Positions 16,890 to 25,456 of a stretch of DNA of 64,000 nt are shown here, piece after piece. This DNA comes from Pantoea trifolii (lineage in GTDB: Bacteria; Pseudomonadota; Gammaproteobacteria; Enterobacterales; Enterobacteriaceae): assembly GCF_024506435.1 (NCBI RefSeq), contig NZ_JANIET010000002.1, forward strand, positions 434,001 through 498,000, read 5' to 3'. Made by a program: the position numbers and the translations under genes. Within the stretch, counting starts at the first letter, position 1; each line of letters begins with the position of its first letter. The notes below the pieces were generated by a model. That model did not search any database and was not told the DNA's origin. It worked only from the letters and a program-made list of their open reading frames with translations.

Positions 16890-17540
16890 ATGGATTGGAG
16901 TAGTATTCACGTTTATCTGCCCTTCCTGTTAAAAGGGGCCGAAATGACGATTTACATCACCATTTTGTCCCTGATAATCAGCACACCATTGGGACTGATT
17001 TTTGCGGCGGCGAAGATGTGTCCGTGGAAAATAATTTCCTGGCCGATTGCGACCGTCATTAATATTACGCGCGGCCTGCCGATGATTGTGGTGCTGTTTT
17101 ATATCTATTTTGTCTTCCCCGATATTGGCATCACGCTGTCGTCATTTCAGGCCAGCGTGATCGGTATCGCCTTCTGCTTTTCAACCTATATCGCTGAGAT
17201 TTTCCGCGCCGGCATTGAATCGGTGGATCGCGGCCAGCTCGAAGCCGCGCGCTCAATGGGCATGAGTTTCCCGAAAGCGATGCGCCGCGTGGTGCTGCCG
17301 CAGGCGTTTCATGTCGCCCTGCCGCCTTACAGCAACACGCTGGTGATGATGTTGAAAGATTCCGCGCTGGCTTCCACCATCGCCGTCACCGAGATGACGC
17401 GCCAGGGCCAGCTGATTGCCGCGTCCACCTTTGATAACACCACGGTGTATACGCTGGTGGCGCTGCTCTATCTGGTGCTGTGCCTGCCGTTGCTGGCGCT
17501 GACCAAGCAGCTGGAAAAACGCCAGATTAAAGGAGCCTGA
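16890..17540 (+). CDS. Polar amino acid ABC importer permease (HisM/GlnP type)
   Basis: An inner-membrane permease of 216 residues with about five hydrophobic segments. The coupling-helix region EAARSMGMSFPKAMRRVVLPQA near residues 117-138 (shown by its ends) is typical of the His/Glu/Gln family. A single permease implies a homodimer. A GGGG Shine-Dalgarno precedes the ATG. One base separates it from the ATPase gene, so the two are co-transcribed. Confidence 0.88.
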   Translation: MDWSSIHVYLPFLLKGAEMTIYITILSLIISTPLGLIFAAAKMCPWKIISWPIATVINITRGLPMIVVLFYIYFVFPDIGITLSSFQASVIGIAFCFSTYIAEIFRAGIESVDRGQLEAARSMGMSFPKAMRRVVLPQAFHVALPPYSNTLVMMLKDSALASTIAVTEMTRQGQLIAASTFDNTTVYTLVALLYLVLCLPLLALTKQLEKRQIKGA

Positions 17541-17541
17541 G

Positions 17542-18345
17542 ATGATTGAAATTCGTGATGTGCACAAAAAATTCGGCCATGTCGAAGTGCTGAAAGGCGT
17601 GAGTTTCAACGTCAGCGAAGGCGAAGTGGTGTGTTTGATCGGCCCGTCGGGTTCCGGGAAATCAACCATTTTGCGCTGCATCAATGGCCTGGAAACTTAC
17701 GAAGGCGGCGACATCAACGTGCTGGGCCAGCGCGTCAATAACAAACATAAAAGCATCAACGATCTGCGCCGTAAGATCGGCATGGTGTTCCAGCGCTTCA
17801 ACCTCTTTCCGCATCGAAGCGTGTTAGAGAACGTGATGGAAGGCCCGATTCACGTTAATGGCGAACCGCGTCATGTGGCGGAAAAGCGCGCCAAAGAATT
17901 GCTGGCTATGGTTGGGCTGGCGGAGAAGATCAACGCATGGCCAACGCAGCTTTCCGGCGGTCAACAGCAGCGCGTGGCGATTGCCCGCACGCTGGCGCTG
18001 CAACCAAAAGCGATATTGTTTGATGAACCAACCTCAGCGCTCGATCCAGAACTGGTGGGCGAAGTGCTGCAGGTGATGCGCAATCTGGCGCGTGAAGGCA
18101 TGACGATGATTGTTGTGACGCATGAAATGCAGTTTGCGCGCGAAGTCGCTGACCGCGTCTGTTTCCTGCACAGCGGCCAAATTGTCGAACAAGGTCCCGC
18201 CGATCAAATCCTGCTAAAACCGCAGGAGCCCCGCACCCAGGATTTTCTGCGCCGCGTGCTGGGCAACGTGGTCTCCACCACCTGCGACTGTTGCCGCAGT
18301 GTCGCCATTCATGGCGACCTGGAATCTCAACCGTATAACACTTAA
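17542..18345 (+). CDS. Polar amino acid ABC importer ATPase with a REP-encoded tail
   Basis: The ATPase partner of the permease: Walker [10 protein letters not shown] near residues 34-42, Q-loop MVFQRFNLFPH near 82, signature LSGGQQQR near 138-145, Walker [15 protein letters not shown] near 156-169, switch His VTHEMQF near 193-199. Family members normally end soon after FLRRVL (near 237). Here about 30 more residues follow, and the segment CRSVAIHGDLES is encoded by a REP-type hairpin (18299-18322) that now forms the 3' end of the gene. The tail is therefore probably an acquired, nonconserved extension. Confidence 0.88.
   Translation: MIEIRDVHKKFGHVEVLKGVSFNVSEGEVVCLIGPSGSGKSTILRCINGLETYEGGDINVLGQRVNNKHKSINDLRRKIGMVFQRFNLFPHRSVLENVMEGPIHVNGEPRHVAEKRAKELLAMVGLAEKINAWPTQLSGGQQQRVAIARTLALQPKAILFDEPTSALDPELVGEVLQVMRNLAREGMTMIVVTHEMQFAREVADRVCFLHSGQIVEQGPADQILLKPQEPRTQDFLRRVLGNVVSTTCDCCRSVAIHGDLESQPYNT
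18299..18322. repeat. REP-like hairpin inside the ATPase 3' end
   Basis: A single copy of the dispersed repeat (GTCGCCAT-TC-ATGGCGAC stem) lies in frame within the last codons of the ATPase gene rather than after its stop codon. Confidence 0.8.
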
Positions 18346-18359
18346 TTCAGAGGAAAATA

Positions 18360-18716
18360 ATGAAAGTCCAAAAAATCACCCAACCCGCCGCCATCGCAGT
18401 CATGGAAGATTGGGGCAGCGTGGAAGGTTTGCCTGGCACCGGCAGCATCGCGTTATCCGGCATTCAGAAAGTGATTCCCGGTAAAGAAGATATCGATACG
18501 GGAATATTCGAATGCGGTGTCGGCTCCTATCGCCGCTCGGTGAAACAGGCCGAAATCATGCACTTCCTCAACGGAAACGGCTCTTTCACGCCGGATGGCG
18601 AAGAGACGCTGCACTTCAAACCCGGCGATTCGTTGTTCTTTGAAGCCAATACTGAAGGCACCTGGGTAATTGAAAACACCATGCGCAAGTTGTATGTGAT
18701 TTTTGACGCCAGCTGA
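18360..18716 (+). CDS. Small cupin protein (DUF861-like)
   Basis: A 118-residue single-domain cupin with a typical late strand pair FTPDGEETLHFKPGDSLFF near residues 77-95 and EIMHFLNGNGSF near 65. Proteins of this type often accompany amine/amino-acid catabolic genes and may be metal-dependent isomerases, ureidoglycolate lyase-like enzymes or ligand sensors. It follows the ATPase by 14 bases and is probably the last gene of that operon. The hairpin of a GGTGCGCA-type REP copy follows at 18736-18756. The function is unassigned. Confidence 0.72.
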   Translation: MKVQKITQPAAIAVMEDWGSVEGLPGTGSIALSGIQKVIPGKEDIDTGIFECGVGSYRRSVKQAEIMHFLNGNGSFTPDGEETLHFKPGDSLFFEANTEGTWVIENTMRKLYVIFDAS

Positions 18717-18735
18717 TTAATGCGCTGACTTCCCC

Positions 18736-18756
18736 GGTGCGCAGAGATGCGCACCC
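18736..18756. repeat. REP-like hairpin, GTGCGCA arm type
   Basis: GGTGCGCA-GAGA-TGCGCACC hairpin between the cupin gene and the sit operon. This arm variant differs from the GGTCGCCAT type but keeps full self-pairing. Confidence 0.65.
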
Positions 18757-18841
18757 GACAAAATCCCGCCTTTATATACCGTTCCCCTTTCGTAAATTTT
18801 CGTCTAGATACTGGCATTGCGAACAAAAATGACTCATATAA

Positions 18842-18874
18842 ATAGCATCAGCTATATATTATAGCATTGGCTAT
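18842..18874. promoter_or_regulatory. Two MntR-type boxes upstream of sitA
   Basis: ATAGC-ATCA-GCTAT at 18842-18855 and ATAGC-ATTG-GCTAT at 18861-18874. The known enterobacterial MntR box is of the form ACATAGC-N4-GCTATGT. The two boxes are 19 bases apart centre to centre and end 19 bases before the start codon, consistent with manganese-dependent repression of sitABCD. Confidence 0.78.
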
Positions 18875-18892
18875 ATTTCTCTGGAGATGATC

Positions 18893-19795
18893 ATGTTCAC
18901 TCAACGCCTCTTGCCTGCGATTGCTGTCCTGCTGTCACTCAGCGCGTTTACCGCGTCCGCGGCTGAAAAACTTAAAGTGGTAACCACTTTTACGGTGATC
19001 GCCGATATGGCGAAAAACGTTGCGGGTGATGCGGCGGAGGTGACGTCGATTACCAAAACCGGCGCAGAAATCCACGAATACCAACCCACGCCAGGCGATA
19101 TTCGTCGCGCGCAAGGTGCCAATCTAATCCTGGTAAACGGCTTTAATCTGGAATTGTGGTTCAGCCGTTTTTACCAGCGCCTCAAGGATGTGCCGCAGGT
19201 TACCGTGACGCAAGGCATTGAGCCAATGGGCATCACCGAAGGCCCGTACAACGGCAAACCCAATCCGCATGCGTGGATGTCGCCGGATAACGCGCTGATC
19301 TACGTCGATAACATCCGTAATGCGCTGCAAAAATACGATCCCGCCAATGCCGCGATTTATCAGGCCAACGCCGAGCGTTACAAAGCGCAGATTCAGCAGA
19401 CCATCGCGCCGATGCGTGCCGCTATCGACAAACTGCCCACCGATAAACGGTGGTTGGTGACCAGTGAAGGTGCGTTCTCTTACCTGGCGCGCGATTTCGG
19501 TTTGAAAGAACTCTATTTATGGCCGATTAACGCCGATCAGCAAGGCACGCCGCAGCAGGTGCGTAAAGTGATCGATGCGGTGCGCGATCATCAAATTCCA
19601 GCCATCTTTAGTGAAAGCACCATCTCGGCCAAACCTGCTCAACAAGTGGCGCGTGAAGCCGGTATTCATTACGGCGGCGTGTTGTACGTCGATTCGCTGA
19701 GCAACAGCGATGGCCCGGTGCCGACCTATCTGGATCTCTTGCGCGTCACCACTGAAACCGTGGTGAAAGGCATCACAGAAGGAAGTCAGAAATGA
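18893..19795 (+). CDS. sitA: Manganese/iron ABC importer binding protein SitA
   Basis: A periplasmic cluster A-I metal-binding protein. Signal peptide ends near ASAAEK (residue 22). The four metal ligands are visible: His in EIHEYQPTPGDI near residue 58, His in PNPHAWMSP near 124, Glu in TSEGAFSY near 190 and Asp in LYVDSLS near 265. This His-His-Glu-Asp set fits Mn2+/Fe2+ rather than zinc, as does the absence of a His-rich loop. Start at ATG 18893 is chosen because the GGAG is 6 bases upstream; ATG 18887 would abut it. It is the first gene of the sitABCD operon under two MntR-type boxes. Confidence 0.92.
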   Translation: MFTQRLLPAIAVLLSLSAFTASAAEKLKVVTTFTVIADMAKNVAGDAAEVTSITKTGAEIHEYQPTPGDIRRAQGANLILVNGFNLELWFSRFYQRLKDVPQVTVTQGIEPMGITEGPYNGKPNPHAWMSPDNALIYVDNIRNALQKYDPANAAIYQANAERYKAQIQQTIAPMRAAIDKLPTDKRWLVTSEGAFSYLARDFGLKELYLWPINADQQGTPQQVRKVIDAVRDHQIPAIFSESTISAKPAQQVAREAGIHYGGVLYVDSLSNSDGPVPTYLDLLRVTTETVVKGITEGSQK

Positions 19796-20598
19796 ACCCA
19801 GCCGCAGGTTTACTCGTCGAGAATGTCGGCGTTACCTACCGCAACGGCCACACGGCGCTGCGTAAAGCCTCTTTTAGCGTGCCCGCAGGCAGCATTACCG
19901 CGCTGATTGGTGTTAACGGCTCTGGCAAATCCACGCTGTTTAAAGCGATCATGGGATTTGTGCCGCTCTCCTCAGGCGCGGTAACGCTGGCCGGTTTACC
20001 GGCCAATAAGGCGCTGAAACACAATATTGTTTCTTATGTTCCGCAAGCGGAGGAAGTCGACTGGAGCTTCCCGGTGCTGGTGGAAGATGTGGTAATGATG
20101 GGCCGCTACGGCTACATGGGCATGCTGCGTATTCCGCGTGCCGCCGATAAACTGAGCGTAGATCAGGCGCTGGAACGCGTGGGAATGAGCGCCTATCGTC
20201 ATCGTCAGATTGGCGAGCTGTCGGGCGGGCAAAAGAAACGCGTGTTTCTGGCGCGCGCGCTGGCGCAAAGTGGCCAGATTATCCTGCTGGACGAGCCGTT
20301 TACCGGCGTTGACGTCAAAACCGAAGCCGCGATTATCGCCCTGCTGAAAGAGCTGCGCGACGAAGGCCGCACCATGCTGGTTTCCACCCACGATCTCAAC
20401 GCCATCCCCGATTTCTGCGATCGCTGCGTACTGGTGAAAAACACCGTGCTGGCGAGCGGCCTGTTGCATGACACTTTCACTGCCGACAATCTGGCGCAGA
20501 CCTTTGATGGCGCGCTGCATGAGCGTAACGCGGTGTTGATGCAACTGATGAAAGATAAAAATCCGGACCGGGGAGCGAACCATGTCGTGGATTATTGA
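19792..20598 (+). CDS. sitB: Manganese/iron ABC importer ATPase SitB
   Basis: ATPase subunit of the metal importer. Walker A GVNGSGKST near residues 38-46, signature LSGGQKKR near 143-150, Walker B IILLDEPFTGVD near 163-174, switch His STHDLN near 197. The VEDVVMMGRYGYMGMLR segment is typical of the SitB/YfeB group. It overlaps sitA by 4 bases (ATGA) and sitC by 17 bases, so the four genes are tightly coupled. Confidence 0.92.
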   Translation: MNPAAGLLVENVGVTYRNGHTALRKASFSVPAGSITALIGVNGSGKSTLFKAIMGFVPLSSGAVTLAGLPANKALKHNIVSYVPQAEEVDWSFPVLVEDVVMMGRYGYMGMLRIPRAADKLSVDQALERVGMSAYRHRQIGELSGGQKKRVFLARALAQSGQIILLDEPFTGVDVKTEAAIIALLKELRDEGRTMLVSTHDLNAIPDFCDRCVLVKNTVLASGLLHDTFTADNLAQTFDGALHERNAVLMQLMKDKNPDRGANHVVDY

Positions 20599-21445
20599 AC
20601 CGTTTGGCTATCAATACATGCTGAATGCGATGTGGATCGCGGCGCTGGTCGGCGCGATTTGCGCATTTCTCTCCTGCTTCCTGATGCTGAAAGGCTGGTC
20701 ACTGATTGGCGATGCGCTGTCGCACTCGATTGTGCCCGGCGTGGCGGGCGCGTATATGCTCGGACTGCCCTTTTCAATCGGCGCGTTTCTCTCCGGCGGG
20801 CTGGCGGCTGGCAGCATGCTGTTTCTTAATCAACGCACGCGTTTAAAAGAAGATGCCATCATCGGTCTGATTTTCTCGTCGTTTTTCGGCACCGGCCTGT
20901 TTCTGGTGTCGCTTAATCCCACGTCGGTGAACATTCAAACCATCGTTCTGGGCAATATTTTGTCGGTTGCGCCCGCTGATATCTGGCAGCTCGGCGCGAT
21001 TGGCTTTATCACCCTGACCATTCTGCTGCTGAAGTGGAAAGATCTGATGGTGACCTTCTTTGACGAGAGCCACGCACGTTCACTCGGTTTGAATACGCTG
21101 CGGCTGAAGATCCTGTTCTTTACCCTGCTCTCTGCGTCCACCGTCGCCGCGCTGCAAACCGTCGGCGCCTTTATGGTGATTTGTCTGGTGGTGACGCCCG
21201 GCGCGACCGCCTATCTGCTGACCGATCGTTTTCCACGTCTGTTGATGATCGCCGTCGCCATTGGCAGCGTCACCAGTTTTCTCGGCGCGTGGAGCAGCTA
21301 CTTCCTCGACGGCGCGACTGGCGGCGTGATTGTGGTGGCACAAACGCTGGTATTTTTAGTGGCCTTTGTCTTCGCGCCAAAACATGGCGTGCTGGCGGCG
21401 CGCCGTCGTGCGCGTCATACCCTGGAGGACGGCGTAAATGGCTGA
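20582..21445 (+). CDS. sitC: Manganese/iron ABC importer permease SitC
   Basis: An ABC-3 family inner-membrane permease with about eight hydrophobic segments, including the LKGWSLIGDALSHSIVPGVA motif near residues 37-56. It pairs with SitD, with which it shares this motif, to form a heterodimeric channel. It overlaps sitB and sitD at its ends. Confidence 0.9.
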   Translation: MSWIIEPFGYQYMLNAMWIAALVGAICAFLSCFLMLKGWSLIGDALSHSIVPGVAGAYMLGLPFSIGAFLSGGLAAGSMLFLNQRTRLKEDAIIGLIFSSFFGTGLFLVSLNPTSVNIQTIVLGNILSVAPADIWQLGAIGFITLTILLLKWKDLMVTFFDESHARSLGLNTLRLKILFFTLLSASTVAALQTVGAFMVICLVVTPGATAYLLTDRFPRLLMIAVAIGSVTSFLGAWSSYFLDGATGGVIVVAQTLVFLVAFVFAPKHGVLAARRRARHTLEDGVNG

Positions 21446-22274
21446 ATTACTGTTGAGTCCTTTCCAGTTCGAATTCATGAACATGGCGCTGATCACCACC
21501 TTGGTGCTGTCGCTGCCGTGCGCGATGCTGTCGGCGTTTCTGGTGCTGAAAGGTTGGTCATTGCTCGGTGATGCGATGAGCCACGCGGTATTTCCCGGCG
21601 TGGTGATCGCCTGGCTGATTGGCTTGCCGTACGCCATCGGCGCGTTTGTCGCCGGGATGCTGTGCGCCGTCGCAACCGGCTACATCAGCGAAAACAGCCG
21701 CATCAAACCCGATACGGTGATGGGCATCGTCTTCTCCGGCATGTTTGGCGCCGGTTTGGTGCTGTACCTGAAACTGCAGCCTGAAGTGCATCTCGACCAC
21801 ATTTTGTTCGGCGATATGCTGGGTATCAGCCTGGCGGATATCATCCAGACCGCGTCCATTGCAGTGATTGTCAGTGTGCTAATTGGCATTAAGTGGCGCG
21901 ATTTACTGCTGCACGCGTTCGATCCCAATCAGGCGCGCGCCTGCGGTATCAACGGCAAATTAATGCATTACGGTTTGCTGTGTTTGATCTCGCTAACCAT
22001 CGTCGCTGCGCTGAAATCGGTGGGCGTAATTCTGTCGATTTCCATGCTGATCGCGCCCGGCGCTATCGCCTTGCTGTTGGCGCGCCGTTTTGTGCAGGTG
22101 ATGTTGCTGGCGATTGGCATTGCGATGGTAACGGGTTTCAGCGGCGTGTACGCCTCGTTCTTCCTCGATAGCGCGCCGGGTCCAACCATTGTGGTGATCT
22201 ACGCGGCGCTGTTTGTGCTGGCGTTTTTGTATGTCACGGTGAGGGATCGGCGCACGCAGCAGGTGCATGGCTGA
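21438..22274 (+). CDS. sitD: Manganese/iron ABC importer permease SitD
   Basis: The second ABC-3 permease, 278 residues. It has LKGWSLLGDAMSHAVFPGVV near residues 35-54, matching SitC, and a full set of hydrophobic segments. It is the last gene of the operon. A REP-type hairpin (22281-22306) follows. Confidence 0.9.
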   Translation: MAELLLSPFQFEFMNMALITTLVLSLPCAMLSAFLVLKGWSLLGDAMSHAVFPGVVIAWLIGLPYAIGAFVAGMLCAVATGYISENSRIKPDTVMGIVFSGMFGAGLVLYLKLQPEVHLDHILFGDMLGISLADIIQTASIAVIVSVLIGIKWRDLLLHAFDPNQARACGINGKLMHYGLLCLISLTIVAALKSVGVILSISMLIAPGAIALLLARRFVQVMLLAIGIAMVTGFSGVYASFFLDSAPGPTIVVIYAALFVLAFLYVTVRDRRTQQVHG

Positions 22275-22280
22275 TGAAGT

Positions 22281-22306
22281 GATCGCCATGGATGGCGACC
22301 CCTACG
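22281..22306. repeat. REP-like hairpin after sitD
   Basis: GATCGCCAT-GG-ATGGCGACCCCTACG. This is a slightly decayed copy (one arm GATCGCC against GGCGACC). Confidence 0.7.
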
Positions 22307-22347
22307 TCGTGCGTACCTTTGAAAACACTCGAAGTGAAGCCTGAATC

Positions 22348-22494
22348 ATGGATTTTGACGCAAACACCCATCGCTGCACCCTCGTGATTGATCGGCAACT
22401 TCCCGCCAGGTTGGCGATGAACGCTTCAAGCGGTATCGGCATTAATTTTGAAAAAATTGTTCCGCTGATTGATAGCCCGCTTGAAGAGTATTAA
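22348..22494 (+). pseudogene. Short remnant resembling the start of a DUF2000-type protein
   Basis: A 48-codon frame beginning MDFDANTHRCTLVIDRQLPA and continuing to ASSGIGINFEKIV before ending SPLEEY. The beginning resembles the N-terminus of DUF2000-family proteins (normally about 135 residues: CTIVID, then an Ala-rich helix and a GIS/GIN strand). The rest of the domain is missing, so this is probably an internally deleted gene. It could instead be a genuine small ORF; the family call is from memory only. Confidence 0.35.
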
Positions 22495-22540
22495 TTTATT
22501 GTCCGATAAAGCGCATATCGAACAATTTTCACCCAAGCGG

Positions 22541-23647
22541 TCATGTAAACTTCTTCATTTTTGGCTTTACCCCAAAAATGAAGGAAGCGTAATGCGATTG
22601 TTTTATGAGAAAGTAACACACAACACTTACTGCAATACCAATGACAAAATCTATCAACACATAAATGATTGAGAATTGTGCCGGGAGCCAGGTATCTAAC
22701 AACCAGGAAAATGCAATAACTACTGGATAATGCAATAAGTAAATCACTAACGCTGAATCGATAATAGTAGTCAGCATGCGGTTTTCTTTAATCTGAATTT
22801 TTTCAAACTTAAATACTAACCAATAGGATAACAAAACTGAAAAGACGCTACCTGCAAGCGTAGGCAAGTACTTCATCGCGCCTTCAATATGAAACTCTGC
22901 CACCATAAAGAAACCTAACCATATTGCCATAGCCAGAGCAGCAATTAACCCGCCATTCATAACGATACTGTTGCTATAGCATGAAATATTGCCGCGATGG
23001 ATATACAGAGCATAGCCAGCAGTATAATACACAAGGAAACGTGCAGTGACTGGAATTAAATTAATAAAATCGCCCTGACCTTTTGTCAGAAACTTCAAAA
23101 CAAAGAATAGATTGCCCAATACTATCAATAATGCAATCAGGAATGGCAGCGGCATTTTGGCGAAATAACGGGCGCACCACTGATAAAATCGATTGGGGAT
23201 CAGTAATGACATGATGCTTAAGGAAACCAAAAACCATAAATGATGCAGGGTCGCATAACTTTCTAGCACGCCTTTTAAGGTTATCACAGAGGTACTCATT
23301 TGCTTTTCAAGGCAGTACATTAATGGAGGAATAATGATATAGGCAGATAGCAGTGGCAGAAGTACGCGTTTACGTCGATTATCATGAAAAAACGCTCGCC
23401 CTTTCCTTAGAATAATGAGTGCTGAAAACATACCCGATAAAAAGAAAAAAACTTCCATTCTGAACGTATGTATCAAACTTAATAAGGCTGTAAAGAGTGT
23501 TGAAGGGTCGCGCTGAGAGTTATAAATCCAACTGTTTTCTCCGGGTAAACTACGGGAAGCGTGTAATAAAACACCTTCAATAATCAGTCCTGCACGCAGC
23601 AGATCCAGGCCAATATTTCGGCTGGATAAAAAAGATTTGGTTTTCAT
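22541..23647 (-). CDS. Acyltransferase 3 family membrane protein
   Basis: An inner-membrane O-acyltransferase of 368 residues with about ten hydrophobic segments. The N-terminal GLDLLRAGLIIEGVLLHASR near residues 13-32 carries the family's essential Arg and His. MEVFFFLSGMFSALI near 64-78 is the second conserved block. Such enzymes O-acetylate or succinylate surface glycans, osmoregulated glucans or lipids. Its AT content is visibly higher than that of its neighbours, and the flanks carry gene remnants, so horizontal acquisition is plausible. The substrate is unknown. It is monocistronic on the minus strand. Confidence 0.82.
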   Translation of the reverse strand: MKTKSFLSSRNIGLDLLRAGLIIEGVLLHASRSLPGENSWIYNSQRDPSTLFTALLSLIHTFRMEVFFFLSGMFSALIILRKGRAFFHDNRRKRVLLPLLSAYIIIPPLMYCLEKQMSTSVITLKGVLESYATLHHLWFLVSLSIMSLLIPNRFYQWCARYFAKMPLPFLIALLIVLGNLFFVLKFLTKGQGDFINLIPVTARFLVYYTAGYALYIHRGNISCYSNSIVMNGGLIAALAMAIWLGFFMVAEFHIEGAMKYLPTLAGSVFSVLLSYWLVFKFEKIQIKENRMLTTIIDSALVIYLLHYPVVIAFSWLLDTWLPAQFSIIYVLIDFVIGIAVSVVCYFLIKQSHYASFIFGVKPKMKKFT

Positions 23648-24072
23648 GTCTCACACCTGTGTAAGGGATCGTAAATGCGCAAGAACATTAACCATTAATT
23701 ATTTAAAAGAACTTAAGCTTTGTCCTTAAATTCTTACAGTGGTTTTCGCGGAATTCATTAAAATTAATAAGACAAACCTTAACAACCAGTAACGATGAGA
23801 ACTTTTAGCCGATAAGAAAAATTAGCCAAATAGGTCAATACCCCATCAATTGATGCTGAAATAATTTCTGAAGTATTAGATTTAAATTTCCTCTTCTGCG
23901 GCGAACCACGCCGGTAGCTGTCTAACGTAACGACTGAATGCCACGCTGTAAGCACTGGCTGAGCGATAGCTGACGCGTTCCGCTACTTCTGCCACCGCTA
24001 TGCTATCGATTCGCATGCTCCGATGCGCATTCCTGCCGGTAAAGATGCGGTGGCGCTGGCGAACGAAGTGGA
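23648..24072. other. AT-rich intergenic region with gene remnants
   Basis: About 230 AT-rich bases upstream of the acyltransferase gene must hold its promoter, which I could not resolve. The right-hand 190 bases have normal GC and carry the C-terminal piece of an AraC-type regulator on the minus strand plus a possible short relic on the plus strand. No intact gene is present. Confidence 0.6.
23882..24022 (-). pseudogene. AraC-family regulator, C-terminal fragment
   Basis: On the minus strand a frame ending at 23882 reads IAVAEVAERVSYRSASAYSV, then AFSRYVRQLPAWFA. This is the second helix-turn-helix of an AraC-type regulator, with the usual Y-S-A-Y-S-V-A-F-R spacing. Only about 45 codons survive, with no DNA upstream for the first helix-turn-helix or ligand domain. 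It is a clear gene fragment, probably left by a deletion that also brought the XRE-cupin gene next to it. Confidence 0.7.
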
Positions 24073-24076
24073 TTAA
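24023..24076 (+). pseudogene. Possible 3' relic of a second gene
   Basis: A plus-strand frame MRIPAGKDAVALANEVD ending in TAA at 24074-24076, with coding-like composition. AraC regulators are often divergent from an oxidoreductase, so this may be the tail of a lost partner gene. It is too short to assign. Confidence 0.22.
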
Positions 24077-24675
24077 CTGTGAATTTCGGCAACAGCCATG
24101 GTGAAAATCAGCGGCAGTTCGCCGAGGTTCGCATAACTGTGCGGCGCAGCGGTTTTTGCCACCGCTGAACTGCCGCGCGGCACCTGCAACTGCTGTTCAT
24201 CAACCTTCAGCGTGAGTTCGCCCTGCTCGACATGCAGTAGTTCGTAAGTGCGCTGCGGATGACCCGGCGAGGCAAATTGTTCGCCGGGAAACATCTCCCA
24301 ACGCCACAGCTCGATCATATCCGGCCCTCGGGTGCCCGCCAGCAAACGCGCCGTGCCGCCCTTTTCGCCTTGCCATAACACCGGTATATCCTCTTCAGCA
24401 ACCAGATGCGCGAGCGGATCGGCGGTGACATTCACAATATCGGCCACCGATATTCCCAGCGCAGCCGCCACTTTGCACAGAATGGCGATGCTGGGATTTG
24501 CGCTGCCTTTCTCAATCTCAACTAACATGCCTTTACTGACGCCCGCGCGGCGTGACAACTCATCCAGCGACAGTTTTTGCTGTTGGCGGAAGCTTTTAAC
24601 ACTGGCTGATACGGCGGCGCTCACGCAGTCGATATCAGAACCTGTTTCGGTCAATTTATTGACTTTCTTCTTCAT
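24073..24675 (-). CDS. XRE-cupin transcriptional regulator
   Basis: A 200-residue regulator with an N-terminal helix-turn-helix (FRQQQKLSLDELSRRAGVSK near residues 29-48) and a C-terminal cupin with LLHVEQGELTLKVD near 145 and SSAVAKTAAPHSYAN near 168. It is divergent from the B3/B4-domain gene at 24719 (43 bases between the starts), which it probably controls. Members of this family often regulate amino-acid metabolism genes. Confidence 0.85.
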   Translation of the reverse strand: MKKKVNKLTETGSDIDCVSAAVSASVKSFRQQQKLSLDELSRRAGVSKGMLVEIEKGSANPSIAILCKVAAALGISVADIVNVTADPLAHLVAEEDIPVLWQGEKGGTARLLAGTRGPDMIELWRWEMFPGEQFASPGHPQRTYELLHVEQGELTLKVDEQQLQVPRGSSAVAKTAAPHSYANLGELPLIFTMAVAEIHS

Positions 24676-24718
24676 CGGTCACTATCATGGAATAAATTAG
24701 TCATTACAGGATTATGTT

Positions 24719-25414
24719 ATGTTCACCTTTAGCCCGTCAATCGATCCTTCCGTTTCTGCCTTAGCGCCTGACTTTACCGCGCTCAGCATTTTAGTTCAGG
24801 CTGCGCCAGTGGAGCGTCCGCACGTTGGTGAAGAAGCCTTAGCGCAAGCGTGTCGCGACATGTTGCAGAATGACTTTCCGTGGGCGGAAGCACATCTGAC
24901 GCAATGGGCTGAGATGTTCAAACGCTTTGGCGCTAAACCGAAGCGCACGCCCTGTTCAGCAGATGCGTTGCGCAAGCGCGTGCAGCGCGACGGAACTATG
25001 GCGGCCATCGATCCGATCGTTGATCTCTACAATGCGGTGAGCATTCGTTTCGCCATTCCGGTCGGCGGTGAGAATGTGGCCGCTTACGTGGGCAACCCGC
25101 AACTGACACGCGCCGATGGCAGCGAATCCTTCGATGTCTATAAAGAAGGCGTGTTGAGCCATGAATCTCCAGAACCTGGCGAAGTGGTATGGCGGGATAA
25201 CGCAGGCGTAACTTGTCGGCGCTGGAACTGGCGACAAGGTGTGCGCACGCGTCTCAGTATTGAGCAAACGCAGATGTGGTTTGTGCTGGAGCGATTACCG
25301 GCGATGCCACTCGAAGCATTGCAACATGCGGGCGATATGCTGGAGCACGGTATTCTGCAGATGATGCCTGCCGCGACTGTCGATCGCCGTTTGCTTGGCA
25401 ATATCAGTAGCTAA
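24719..25414 (+). CDS. B3/B4 tRNA-binding-domain protein
   Basis: A 231-residue stand-alone protein related to the B3/B4 domain of phenylalanyl-tRNA synthetase beta subunits, seen in the central VDLYNAVSIRFAIPVGGENV near residues 101-120 and the C-terminal region near 200. Stand-alone members are thought to act in trans editing or in amino-acid-related quality control, but their role is not established. It is divergent from an XRE-cupin regulator and followed at 42 bases by a GNAT gene and then a rid gene, which form a plausible operon. Confidence 0.75.
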   Translation: MFTFSPSIDPSVSALAPDFTALSILVQAAPVERPHVGEEALAQACRDMLQNDFPWAEAHLTQWAEMFKRFGAKPKRTPCSADALRKRVQRDGTMAAIDPIVDLYNAVSIRFAIPVGGENVAAYVGNPQLTRADGSESFDVYKEGVLSHESPEPGEVVWRDNAGVTCRRWNWRQGVRTRLSIEQTQMWFVLERLPAMPLEALQHAGDMLEHGILQMMPAATVDRRLLGNISS

Positions 25415-25456
25415 CCGTTATGTTGTCACTCTCGCCCGCCACCTTTAGGAATCGGA

